A stretch of DNA of 61,036 bases from Rhodobacterales bacterium (GTDB taxonomy: Bacteria; Pseudomonadota; Alphaproteobacteria; Rhizobiales; Stappiaceae). Made by a program: the position numbers and the translations under genes. The notes under the pieces are model-generated. The model was not told where the DNA came from. It was given only the letters and a program-made list of their open reading frames with translations, and did not search any database. The stretch's first letter is position 1. Each line of letters begins with the position of its first letter. The stretch spans positions 1 to 61,036 of the forward strand of contig VIRH01000086.1 in assembly GCA_008107755.1 (NCBI GenBank). Reading direction: 5' to 3'. This document shows positions 9,472 to 17,692 of the stretch, piece by piece.

Positions 9472-11163
9472 TCAGCTGTCGACCAGAACGGTTCCGACGA
9501 GATTGGCGCCAATGCGGCGGAGCTGGCGCTCCGCATCCTTGACGTTGTCCGTCGTTGTCTTGCCGGCGGTGATGACGATCAGCACGGCATCTGCATGGAC
9601 GGCGAGCGAAAGACCATCGGCGGATTCTCCGAGCGGTGGCAGGGCCATGAGGATCTTGCCGCGTCCGATGAGCCTTGCAATCAGGTCCTTGGCCCGCTGG
9701 CTGCTGAAGTCCGCGCGCAGATTGACTTCCGTCTTCTGCGAATGGACCGGAAGAACCAGCAGGCTGGGAGCTTCCGTCAGCACGCTGTCATCAAGCGTTT
9801 CGGGATCGACAATGGCGTCGGCAAAGGTGATTGCGCGGTTGTCACTGCCCTCGGAGCTTGCCCCCTTGCGGCGGTTCTCGTTCAGGAGCGTGAGGCGGTG
9901 GCCACTCTGATGGCTCAGAACTGCCAGCCCTTCGCCGATATGGGCGACATTGGCGCTGTCGTTCCACGAAACCAGCGCCACGACCGAGTTACGCTTGTCG
10001 GCAAACGGAGCGCAGATCATGTCGATCGTCGTGCGCAGGTCACGTAGAGCCGAGGTGAACTTGCCGTCGGGCTTGCGGTAAAGAAGGGTCCTGACGGCGT
10101 CGGTGCCTCCGTTCGACCGCCGGCGAAGTGCCCGCGGCAGCGGAATTTCGGCAAGACACGACACACTGAACTTGTGCCGCAGGTCCTTCACGTTCCAGAT
10201 CTTCTTGTTCAGGATGAAGCCGAGCGTCGCGAACACGATCCCCAGGATGAGGCCGAAGGTCGCTCCGAAGGCCGCGATGAGCGTCTTGCGCGGCTCGGAC
10301 GCGCCGAGGGGAACCTGGGCTTCGCCGATGACACGCGCATTGGCGTCCGGGATCGGGACGTCCGGCACCCTGCCGGCCTGCATGGCCGCCCTGGAGGTGT
10401 CCATCTGTTGGGACAGAACGTCGAGCCGCCCCTGAAGTGTGCCCGTTCCGGAGCGCAGGGTCTCGAATTCGGCCTCGACAGTCTGCAGCAGGTAGGCGGA
10501 AATCGTCGCGTTGGCGACCCGTGCTGCAAGCTCGGCATCAGAGGATGCATAGGTGACGGAGATCACGAAGGACTGGCCGACGCGGGAGACACTGACGCGG
10601 TTGGCAAAGCGATTGAAAGCGGAGAGCCGATCCCGTTTCGCGGCACGATCTGTCATCGCCTCTGACGAAGCGGCAGCATCGTCCGCCGGCTTGCCGAGCA
10701 GTGTGCCGATCGTGCCCGTCACCAGCGCCTTGGCGCCGCCGATGAGCCGGGACATCGTGCCGGGTTCGGAGGGGGCCAGATCCGGGTTGTCCTGAAGCTG
10801 GAGACTGTCGAAGACTTCGGACAACAGGCGTTCGGACCGTATGACGACCAGTTCGCTGTCGACACGGTTGAGGTTCAGATCGCGCTGAAACGAGCTTTGG
10901 CCATCAATCGAAACGAGACGTCGGGGCTCAAGAAGAACGCTAGCGGTTGCCTTGTAAACAGGCGGCAGCGTGCTGGCGTAATAGGCGGCCAGCACAAAGC
11001 CCGCAAGCATGCAGCCTACCAGCAGGAACTTGTACCGATAGACGATCGAAAGAACCAGTTCGACGAGGGCCTGGGGGCTACGGTCCGGCTCATCGTTCTG
11101 CGGTTCCAGGGACTGGATACGCCTGATGATCTGGCTTGAAGGAGGAATATCTTTATAGCTCAA
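9472..11163 (-). CDS. Wzz/ExoP-like EPS co-polymerase with degenerate kinase domain
   Basis: Inner-membrane chain-length protein. A Wzz-type N-terminus has TM1 (KFLLVGCMLAGFVLAAYYA) and the periplasmic LPPVYKATASVLLEPRR motif. The Pro-rich GNVR end (PDANARVIGEAQVPLGASEPRK) leads into TM2 (AAFGATFGLILGIVFATLGF). The cytoplasmic tail has the layout of a bacterial tyrosine kinase, but the Walker A site is SWNDSANVAHIGEGLAVL instead of a GKS/T loop, the A' site is LTLLNEN, and no C-terminal tyrosine cluster is seen. The periplasmic coiled coil is short. The start is TTG at 11163: GGAG lies eight bases upstream and the codon overlaps the previous stop (TTGA). It is the last gene of a minus-strand run of four. 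Confidence 0.83.
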   Translation of the reverse strand: MSYKDIPPSSQIIRRIQSLEPQNDEPDRSPQALVELVLSIVYRYKFLLVGCMLAGFVLAAYYASTLPPVYKATASVLLEPRRLVSIDGQSSFQRDLNLNRVDSELVVIRSERLLSEVFDSLQLQDNPDLAPSEPGTMSRLIGGAKALVTGTIGTLLGKPADDAAASSEAMTDRAAKRDRLSAFNRFANRVSVSRVGQSFVISVTYASSDAELAARVANATISAYLLQTVEAEFETLRSGTGTLQGRLDVLSQQMDTSRAAMQAGRVPDVPIPDANARVIGEAQVPLGASEPRKTLIAAFGATFGLILGIVFATLGFILNKKIWNVKDLRHKFSVSCLAEIPLPRALRRRSNGGTDAVRTLLYRKPDGKFTSALRDLRTTIDMICAPFADKRNSVVALVSWNDSANVAHIGEGLAVLSHQSGHRLTLLNENRRKGASSEGSDNRAITFADAIVDPETLDDSVLTEAPSLLVLPVHSQKTEVNLRADFSSQRAKDLIARLIGRGKILMALPPLGESADGLSLAVHADAVLIVITAGKTTTDNVKDAERQLRRIGANLVGTVLVDS

Positions 11164-13199
11164 CTTTGTTTCTCCACACCGCTGACAGCGACCGGCGTCT
11201 TGGACGGAGTGAGGGTGGCCGCCCGCTCCGGATCCAGCCGTCCCTTCATGAGGTCCATTACCGCGAGCACGTTGCCCTTTACCCGTCCCCTTCTGTCGAT
11301 GAAGGGTTCAGGGCGCAGGGAAAGTGCCAGATTGCTTGCTACGTTTCTGAATATCTGCCCGGCGACCTGCCGGAATGTCATCGTACCCTTGCTCATGAGG
11401 TAGATCGGATTGACGATCTGCGAGTAGCCGAGCTTAAGGCCGCTGACGCGTCCGGACTTGGTTCCCATATGCACGCCGCGTGCCAGATCGTATTTCACCA
11501 TCTGACCCCCGCTCTTTGCGACGGCGGCGCCGAAATCGCGATCCTCGAGCCAGCCATAGAGGACGAGGCGTTCGTCGAATGTCTGGTCCGCGACTGCCGC
11601 CATCCGGAAGGCCATGTTGCAGCCATAGGGGCTGAACGGCTCTGTCCAGAGCGGCGGCGCGCCGGGGTCTTCCTCCAGAATCCTGACGGCATCCGCATAG
11701 CTGATGCCGGGGCCCTTGATGCCGTCCGCAACGACACGGCCGGTGAAGCAGGCTACCTGTTTTTCGTCCTGGAAGGCCTCGCAGGCGACCCGCAGCCAGT
11801 CGTCGTCTGCGATGAAGTCGTCATCGAAGAAGACCACGACGTCGATGTCATCGGGGAGAGCTGCCAGCCCGGTATTTCTCTGGGCGGGAAGGCCGCCCGG
11901 ACCCGTGATCACACGCACACCGTCGAGCCCGGCCAGGTCACCGGCGTCGGACGTTTCGACACAGGATACGATGACCGTGTCGGGTTTCAGCGTTTGTGTG
12001 CGCAGCAGATGACGCAGGGTCTGGGCGGAGACGACGGGGCGTCCGCGCGTTGCGAAGATGACGCCGACCTTGAGCCTCTGGCTTTCGGCAACGGCCCGGC
12101 GCGTCGCTGCGGTGACCGTGGAGGTTTCCATTAGGTCCCGATAACCGTCAGCGGTTTCCGACCAGGTGAATTTCATGACCTGTTGCCGTCCCTTTTCGAC
12201 TAGCTCGAGACGCATGTCTGGCGACGTGCTCAGCGCTTCTATATGGGCGACCCAGGGCTTTGGATCGAACGGCGATGCCATAAGGGCGGCATGACCGCAG
12301 ACTTCCGGCATGCTTGCCAGATTGGAGGAAACCACCGGACAGCCTCTTGCCATCGCTTCAACGATCGGCAATCCGAAGCCCTCCGTCAGGGACGGAAAGG
12401 CGAGGCAGAGTGCGCTGTCGAGTAGGCAGGCGAGGTCGGCATCGGAGACCCGGCCCAGAAGATGGACGTTCGGATGTGCGTCCAGCTTGTTCTCCTCGAA
12501 GATGCCGGCGCCGCCCCCGGCGATCACGACATCGAGGCCCAGCCTGTCGAGCTCGGGTGCCGCGCGAACCAGCAGATCCAGGTTCTTGTGCCGTGACCGC
12601 GATCCGAGCGCCAGAATGAACCGACGCCCGTTTCCTTCGCAGATCCGCTGGACGAGATCCGGAGCGATTTCGGCTTTTGCCGGATCCCAGAGAAGTGCGT
12701 GTTCATGGCCGTTGGGAAGAACGGCAATATCGCCAAGCGGGATTTGCAGATGACGCGAGATCTGACGCGCAGAGGCCTGCGAAACCGTTGCGACACGCAT
12801 GGCCCGACGCGCGACGAAGGGCTGGACGGTGCGGTAATAGGCTTTGAACTTCGCGCTGTAGCTTTCCGGCGTCGTGAAGATGTTGGCGTCGTGAATGCAG
12901 ATCACCTGGTTCCGTTTGGTGAGCGGCGCGGTGTTGCACAGGTTCAGGAGTGTGTCCGGCCAGGCGCGGGGAAGCGAGAGTTGTTCCCAGGCGTGGCCCG
13001 AAAGCTTCGCCTTGCGCAGGATTGACGCGTTGAGTGTCTCGATTTCCGGTGCGGACGCCGGTGCGACCACCGTCGGGATGGATCTTTCACCCGACACGCC
13101 GGTCATTGCATTGACGACATTGAAGGCATAGCGCTGCACGCCCGTCATGTTCTGCGTCAGAAAGCGACCGTTGATCGCAAATGTATGAAAAGCGCTCAT
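11160..13199 (-). CDS. Bifunctional glycosyltransferase, GT4-GT2 fusion
   Basis: A 679-residue protein with two glycosyltransferase domains. Residues 1 to about 350 are GT4-like, with INGRFLTQNMTGVQRYAFNV at the start and the donor-site block ALCLAFPSLTEGFGLPIVEAMARGCPVVSS. Residues about 365 to 600 are GT2-like, with LKVGVIFATRGRP, the metal-binding segment DVVVFFDDDFIADDDWL, and GWLEDRDFG as the ED-type acceptor motif. The ATG at 13199 overlaps the upstream stop (ATGA), which settles the start; the frame stays open further upstream only as an artefact over the polymerase gene. The fusion could add two successive sugars to one lipid-linked acceptor. Confidence 0.88.
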   Translation of the reverse strand: MSAFHTFAINGRFLTQNMTGVQRYAFNVVNAMTGVSGERSIPTVVAPASAPEIETLNASILRKAKLSGHAWEQLSLPRAWPDTLLNLCNTAPLTKRNQVICIHDANIFTTPESYSAKFKAYYRTVQPFVARRAMRVATVSQASARQISRHLQIPLGDIAVLPNGHEHALLWDPAKAEIAPDLVQRICEGNGRRFILALGSRSRHKNLDLLVRAAPELDRLGLDVVIAGGGAGIFEENKLDAHPNVHLLGRVSDADLACLLDSALCLAFPSLTEGFGLPIVEAMARGCPVVSSNLASMPEVCGHAALMASPFDPKPWVAHIEALSTSPDMRLELVEKGRQQVMKFTWSETADGYRDLMETSTVTAATRRAVAESQRLKVGVIFATRGRPVVSAQTLRHLLRTQTLKPDTVIVSCVETSDAGDLAGLDGVRVITGPGGLPAQRNTGLAALPDDIDVVVFFDDDFIADDDWLRVACEAFQDEKQVACFTGRVVADGIKGPGISYADAVRILEEDPGAPPLWTEPFSPYGCNMAFRMAAVADQTFDERLVLYGWLEDRDFGAAVAKSGGQMVKYDLARGVHMGTKSGRVSGLKLGYSQIVNPIYLMSKGTMTFRQVAGQIFRNVASNLALSLRPEPFIDRRGRVKGNVLAVMDLMKGRLDPERAATLTPSKTPVAVSGVEKQS

Positions 13200-14590
13200 C
13201 GTGCACCTACCAGATAGAGGTTGCGCGATTTTTCCTGCTGCGAGCCGGGGCTGGCAGCGGACAATGCCGCAAGCATGAAGAAGAAGAGCCCCTGGTCGAT
13301 GGAGGGGCTGACGACGAGGTCGCCGACCATCAGTCCAAGGCAGCCGTTTCGTGCCGCGATGCGCACGGTGTGTTCGTGAAAGGACGTGGCTCTCCTGCCC
13401 ACGAACGACGTGAAGCAGAAGGCAAAGTAGAAGAACGTGCCGGGTATGCCGACACCGGCAAGCAGCGCATAGAGCAGGCTGGATGTCCGCACCGTACCAA
13501 GGCCAACGCCGAGGCCGTAGCTCTGAAGGAAATTCTCCCAGGCAATCTCGTTCCAGCCGCCGCGCTGCACGCCGGAACTTGAAGACGCCTTGTCCAGGAC
13601 GACCAGACTGACGTAGTCGTAAATCTGGTTCCAGGTGGTGCTGTCGATGGCTACCAGAAGAACAATGGCCAGCACGCAAAGCGGTGCCATCAGCATGAAG
13701 AAGAGGCTGTGGCCGTGCAGCCCGTACATGAGGGCAAGCTGCAGACCGGTGACATAGAGCAGAAGCATGATCACCGGCGCACCGGCAAGGCCGGTCGAAG
13801 AGGTCGACATGACGACCAGGATCATGGCTGAAAAGGTCAGGAAGCCGGTGAGGGCGGGGCGGTAGCCGGCGAGCCACAGTGTTCCGCTGAAGCCCAGAAC
13901 GCCAAGGGTCGACCGGGCGAAAGACGAGGCTTCCGTGAACGACCCGACGATCCGCTTCATGCCGGCGATGTGGTCGTCGACATGGAGCACGTAGCGGATA
14001 TTGCGCATGAAGGACATAAGCGAGGCGGTGCCGGTCAGATAGGTCATCAGGTCGACGAGGGCGAACAGGAAATTCGCGACGCAATAGGCGATCAGGGCCT
14101 TCAGCACGAAGTCGAAGCCATCAGGCCTCGCCGCGACCGCCGCCACGAGACCGAAGCACAGCACATCGGAAATCAGATAGACGCTCTGGGTCATGTTGCT
14201 GGAGACCGGGCCAAGCGGCACTGTCGAGCCGGTTTCGGCGTAGGATGACCTGCCAAGCGGAATGATGTCGGTCCATTCCGCGAAGATGCGCGGCGCGAAA
14301 TAGGCGCTGACAATGCCGTAGACCAGAAGCATGAGCAGCCAGAAACCGGGGCGTCCGACGTGAAATTCCCGGAAGAACGCATGGGCGGTCGACCTGTCGG
14401 CGAGAACGCCGAGTGTCAGAAAGCCGAGCATGACATGAGCCGGAGGGATGTTGGCGGCGCCGATGAAAAGCGCTGCGGCAGCTCCGAGAACCGCGCTGAT
14501 ACCGAGCATGCGCACGAGCGCTGCATTCCCCAGTAAAAAACTGGAGAAACCAGCGATGACGGACACTATGCCAATAAATGCTATACTCAT
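13196..14590 (-). CDS. O-antigen ligase/polymerase-like membrane protein (Wzy/ExoQ-like)
   Basis: A 464-residue polytopic inner-membrane protein with about 11-12 hydrophobic segments and a larger periplasmic loop (residues about 105-145, APRIFAEWTDIIPLGRSSYA...). The segment GMKRIVGSFTEASSFARSTLG is typical of the Wzy_C/O-antigen polymerase group, where periplasmic Arg and Glu residues matter. It would polymerise flipped repeat units in the periplasm. The gene lies in a minus-strand run with the methyltransferase (74 bp upstream) and the GT fusion (4-bp overlap downstream). Family members diverge widely, so polymerase is favoured over ligase mainly by context. Confidence 0.75.
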   Translation of the reverse strand: MSIAFIGIVSVIAGFSSFLLGNAALVRMLGISAVLGAAAALFIGAANIPPAHVMLGFLTLGVLADRSTAHAFFREFHVGRPGFWLLMLLVYGIVSAYFAPRIFAEWTDIIPLGRSSYAETGSTVPLGPVSSNMTQSVYLISDVLCFGLVAAVAARPDGFDFVLKALIAYCVANFLFALVDLMTYLTGTASLMSFMRNIRYVLHVDDHIAGMKRIVGSFTEASSFARSTLGVLGFSGTLWLAGYRPALTGFLTFSAMILVVMSTSSTGLAGAPVIMLLLYVTGLQLALMYGLHGHSLFFMLMAPLCVLAIVLLVAIDSTTWNQIYDYVSLVVLDKASSSSGVQRGGWNEIAWENFLQSYGLGVGLGTVRTSSLLYALLAGVGIPGTFFYFAFCFTSFVGRRATSFHEHTVRIAARNGCLGLMVGDLVVSPSIDQGLFFFMLAALSAASPGSQQEKSRNLYLVGAR

Positions 14591-14664
14591 GAGCCTGGCT
14601 CAACCGTTGATGCATCGGCAAGGGCAAGGTGTCCGGCCGATCGGTTCGTGGGGGGCCGGGAAGA

Positions 14665-15375
14665 TCATTCCGCGAGGACGAGGAGCGAATAACCTCCCAG
14701 TACCCTGACCGTCCAATCCGCCGAGAGCGAGAAGCAAAGCTTGCGCGGCAGCTTCATCAGATGGCTGCTCAGTGCCTGCTTCGGGAGCTCGAGCCTGCTC
14801 GCGGTATATTTGTAATCAACGATTGAATACCCGCAGTCCTTCAAGGCATCGAGGGCGATATCCTTCGAGAAATAGTGGATGTGGCCGACTTTCTTGCGCA
14901 GGTTCGAAATCGGCCAGCTGCGGTAGAGAGACTGAACCGACAGATCCAGCGGAATATGGAAGATCTTGTAGCGGCCGAGGCCCTTCAGTCCCTTAACAAA
15001 GCCAAGGTAATCCTCGATGTGTTCGATCACATCGGCGATCAGGACCACGTCGAAGGCGGCGTCTTTCTCTTCCAGAATGTCGCCAAACTCGAAACTGACA
15101 CGGGACGTTTCCTTCGACTTGGCTCGTTGAAATGCATGCGGTGCGATTTCGTATCCGGTGAAATGGACGTCCGGGTACTTGTGGCTGAGATTGAGGAGGA
15201 TCTCTCCCGTCCCGCAACCAACCTCGCAGAAGGTCGACATCTCGAGATTGTTGCGATTGATAATCTCTTCAACCTGGCTGGCTTTCCAAGGAGAGTCCTC
15301 TTCGTGCCAGTTCGGATTCAGTTCCGCATAATGTTCATTCAAATATATATCTTGCACGATCAAGCCCCTGTTCAA
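14665..15375 (-). CDS. SAM-dependent class I methyltransferase
   Basis: A 236-residue soluble methyltransferase. Motif I is FCEVGCGTGEILLNLSHKY, an acidic residue at the end of strand 2 (FTGYEIAPHAF) would bind the SAM ribose, and VVLIADVIEHIEDY corresponds to the Methyltransf_11/23 core. It heads the minus-strand run MTase, Wzy, GT fusion, ExoP-like. Likely role: O-methylation of a sugar of the repeat unit or of the non-reducing end. The acceptor cannot be read from sequence. Confidence 0.82.
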   Translation of the reverse strand: MNRGLIVQDIYLNEHYAELNPNWHEEDSPWKASQVEEIINRNNLEMSTFCEVGCGTGEILLNLSHKYPDVHFTGYEIAPHAFQRAKSKETSRVSFEFGDILEEKDAAFDVVLIADVIEHIEDYLGFVKGLKGLGRYKIFHIPLDLSVQSLYRSWPISNLRKKVGHIHYFSKDIALDALKDCGYSIVDYKYTASRLELPKQALSSHLMKLPRKLCFSLSADWTVRVLGGYSLLVLAE

Positions 15376-15454
15376 GGTTGAGCTTGTTGAGATGGGAATA
15401 TCTTAAATTTCAAATTTATTGAGCAGCCGATCCAACTGAACGATCAACAGAACT

Positions 15455-15473
15455 GCGGGTCGAAACGACCCGC
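15455..15473 (-). terminator. Hairpin downstream of the exoY-like gene
   Basis: GCGGGTCG-AAA-CGACCCGC is a perfect 8-bp stem with a 3-base loop, 27 bp past the ExoY-like stop codon. On the minus strand it is followed by a mildly T-rich AGTTCTGTTG stretch. It probably separates the exoY-like transcript from the methyltransferase operon downstream. Confidence 0.6.
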
Positions 15474-15500
15474 TGATCTGTCATCGGTCAACAATCGAAA

Positions 15501-16226
15501 TCAGTAGCTTCCACGCCGCGCGAGCACAGCCGGAATGGTCTTCAGGATGATCACGATGTCACCGACGAGATTCTGTTCGGCGACATAGCGGCAATCCAGT
15601 TCGACGCGTTCCTGATAACCGACTTCGTTGCGGCCGCTGATCTGCCAGAGGCCGGTCAGTCCAGGGCGAACCTGAATGTAGTCGGCATAGTTGGCCCCAT
15701 ACATCTGGGCTTCGGCCGAGGTAATCGGGCGCGGGCCGACGAGGCTCATTTCACCACGCAGAATGTTCAGCAACTGCGGAATTTCGTCGATGCTGGTGCT
15801 TCGCAGGATTGCGCCGAACGCCGTGATCCGAGGATCATTCTTCAGCTTGCGGGTGGTCTCCCACTCCTCACGCGCTTCCGGATTTGCGGCAAGGTACTGC
15901 TCAAGAGCCTTGTCAGCATCGCGGACCATCGTGCGGAACTTGATGCAGTCGAACAGGTTGCCGTTCTTGCCAATCCGCTTGTGGAAGATGAAGATCGGAC
16001 GGCCCTGAAGCACGAGCAACACGCCGGCGACCATAAGGATCATCGGCGCCAGCATAATGATGCCGACACAAGCAAAAAGGGCATCCAGAAAATATTTCAA
16101 GTATAGGGTGAATGAAACACTTTTCTTGCCGCTCGCGACGTCTCCGTCAATCGACCTTTTTCTAAGGTTGCGGCTAGTCAATCCATGGGGGTGTTTCAGT
16201 CTAGCACTTAGACCCAGCTCACTCAT
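15501..16226 (-). CDS. exoY: Undecaprenyl-phosphate sugar phosphotransferase (ExoY/WcaJ type)
   Basis: Polyprenyl-phosphate hexose-1-phosphate transferase that loads the first sugar of the repeat unit onto undecaprenyl phosphate. One N-terminal membrane helix (YFLDALFACVGIIMLAPMILMVAGVLLVL) precedes the catalytic domain with FIFHKRIGKNGNLFDCIKFRTM, LRSTSIDEIPQLLNILRGEMSLVGPRP and QVRPGLTGLWQISGRN, all hallmarks of the bacterial sugar transferase family; there is no extra multi-helix N-domain, so it is the short ExoY form. The start at 16226 has AGAGG nine bases upstream; the ATG at 16262 adds an atypical stretch. 241 residues. Galactose or glucose is the likely sugar by family analogy. Confidence 0.9.
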   Translation of the reverse strand: MSELGLSARLKHPHGLTSRNLRKRSIDGDVASGKKSVSFTLYLKYFLDALFACVGIIMLAPMILMVAGVLLVLQGRPIFIFHKRIGKNGNLFDCIKFRTMVRDADKALEQYLAANPEAREEWETTRKLKNDPRITAFGAILRSTSIDEIPQLLNILRGEMSLVGPRPITSAEAQMYGANYADYIQVRPGLTGLWQISGRNEVGYQERVELDCRYVAEQNLVGDIVIILKTIPAVLARRGSY

Positions 16227-16523
16227 AACGGTTCGCCTCTTGTTAAATTGATGCCATTTCATTTTGTTTTTAAAAATTCTTTCGCAGAATGCACATGAGT
16301 AAATATTATATTAATGTTTTTGACAATACTCAAATTTTATGCATTTCCGTAAGGTAAACGCATGTCTTTGTTGCGGGGGTTAGTTGATTGAGTTAAAGCA
16401 TTGAAAATGAACTAATTTTAAGTCAATTTGGCTATGTTTTTTCCGCATCCCGCATCAAAGGTCGTTGACACCGTCTTCGCAGGTGCACAATTTTTACCCG
16501 TTTCGTTTCATAAGGAATTTTGA
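16227..16523. promoter_or_regulatory. AT-rich divergent promoter region of EPS genes
   Basis: This 297-bp gap separates the exoY-like gene (minus) from the GT4 gene (plus) and must hold both promoters. It is much AT-richer than the coding sequence, with runs such as TAAATATTATATTAATG near 16301 and a T-run near 16436. No clear -35/-10 pair or known operator (such as a MucR site) could be fixed by eye. Confidence 0.45.
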
Positions 16524-17624
16524 ATGCGCGTAGCTCTGGTGCACTACTGGCTGGTAGGAATGCGCGGCGGCGAAAAGGTTCTCGAGGCCTTTTGCGACCT
16601 TTTTCCGGACGCCGACATCTTCACCCACGTCCATGATCCGGACCTTGGATCGGATATCATCCGTGCCCATACGGTCAAGACATCCTTCATCAACGGGCTG
16701 CCTTTCGCCCGCAAAGCATATCCCCGTTACCTTCCGTTGATGCCGCTCGCCCTGGAGCAGCTTGACCTTCGCGGATACGATCTCATCATCAGCAGCGAGT
16801 CCGGCCCGGCGAAGGGCATCATTCCGGACTCCAATGCCCTGCATCTTTGCTACTGCCATTCGCCGATGCGCTACCTCTGGAACATGTACCAGTCGTATTA
16901 CGAGCGCTCGGGTGTCCTGACGCGGCTGCTCATGCCGCCGCTGTCGCACTATCTCAGGGCATGGGACGTGACGACGGCGCAGCGGGTCGACAAGTTCGCG
17001 GCCAATTCCGCCACTGTCGCGAACAGGATCCAGCGCTACTATCATCGTCCTTCAGACGTCATCCATCCGCCCGTCGATACGCAGAGCTTTCAACCTGTTG
17101 ATGCCGCAGATGTGAGCGACTACTATCTGATGGTCGGCGAGCTGGTGCGCTACAAAAGGCCGGATCTCGCGGTCGAGGCTTTCAACAGGATGAAGGCGAA
17201 GCTTGTCGTCATCGGCCAGGGCGAGATGCTCTCCGAGCTGAAGAAGATGGCGGGGCCCACTGTCGAGATCCTGGGGAGCCAGCCTTTTGAGGCCCTGCAG
17301 CACCATTATGCACGCTGCAAGGCATTGATTTTTCCCGGGGAGGAGGACTTTGGGATCGTGCCGCTGGAGGCGATGGCCAGCGGACGGCCCGTGATTGCGT
17401 ACGGTAAAGGCGGCGCGACCGAGACGGTCGTGCCCGGCAAGACCGGTGTCTTTTTCGACCGCCAGACCGTCGACAGTCTGACGGACGCGGTGCACCGTCT
17501 GAAGGAGATGCCTTTTGATCCCGACGATGCTGTCGCAAGGGCCGCAGAGTTCAGCCGGGAGATCTTCAAGGCCAGGCTCAAGGCGTTTGTTGATGACGCC
17601 CTGGCGGAAGCGGGAATGCTGTAG
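16524..17624 (+). CDS. Glycosyltransferase family 4 (mannosyltransferase-like)
   Basis: A 366-residue GT-B glycosyltransferase. The N-terminus MRVALVHYWLVGMRGGEKVLEAF is characteristic of WbaZ/mannosyltransferase-like GT4 proteins. HLCYCHSPMRYLWNMY and the donor block LIFPGEEDFGIVPLEAMASGRPVIAYGKGGATETV support the assignment; the latter carries the E-x7-E type motif. The ATG at 16524 follows AAGGA. The export-protein gene follows 68 bp downstream on the same strand, so these two form a plus-strand unit diverging from exoY. Specificity for mannose is suggested only by resemblance. Confidence 0.88.
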   Translation: MRVALVHYWLVGMRGGEKVLEAFCDLFPDADIFTHVHDPDLGSDIIRAHTVKTSFINGLPFARKAYPRYLPLMPLALEQLDLRGYDLIISSESGPAKGIIPDSNALHLCYCHSPMRYLWNMYQSYYERSGVLTRLLMPPLSHYLRAWDVTTAQRVDKFAANSATVANRIQRYYHRPSDVIHPPVDTQSFQPVDAADVSDYYLMVGELVRYKRPDLAVEAFNRMKAKLVVIGQGEMLSELKKMAGPTVEILGSQPFEALQHHYARCKALIFPGEEDFGIVPLEAMASGRPVIAYGKGGATETVVPGKTGVFFDRQTVDSLTDAVHRLKEMPFDPDDAVARAAEFSREIFKARLKAFVDDALAEAGML

Positions 17625-17692
17625 AGGCGGCCGGTCGCCTGATTTTTCACCGGATGGAATTACTGGAAAATGTTGTTTCTGGAGCAGTTCAT

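Noticed and set aside
11160..13199. Two separate glycosyltransferase genes instead of a fusion
   Set aside because: The frame is continuous without a stop or an internal start with ribosome-binding site between the domains.
13200..14084. N-terminal extension of the GT4-GT2 fusion gene (open frame to 14084)
   Set aside because: It lies entirely over the polymerase gene in another frame, is Arg/His/Pro-rich, and the ATG at 13199 shows the typical ATGA overlap.
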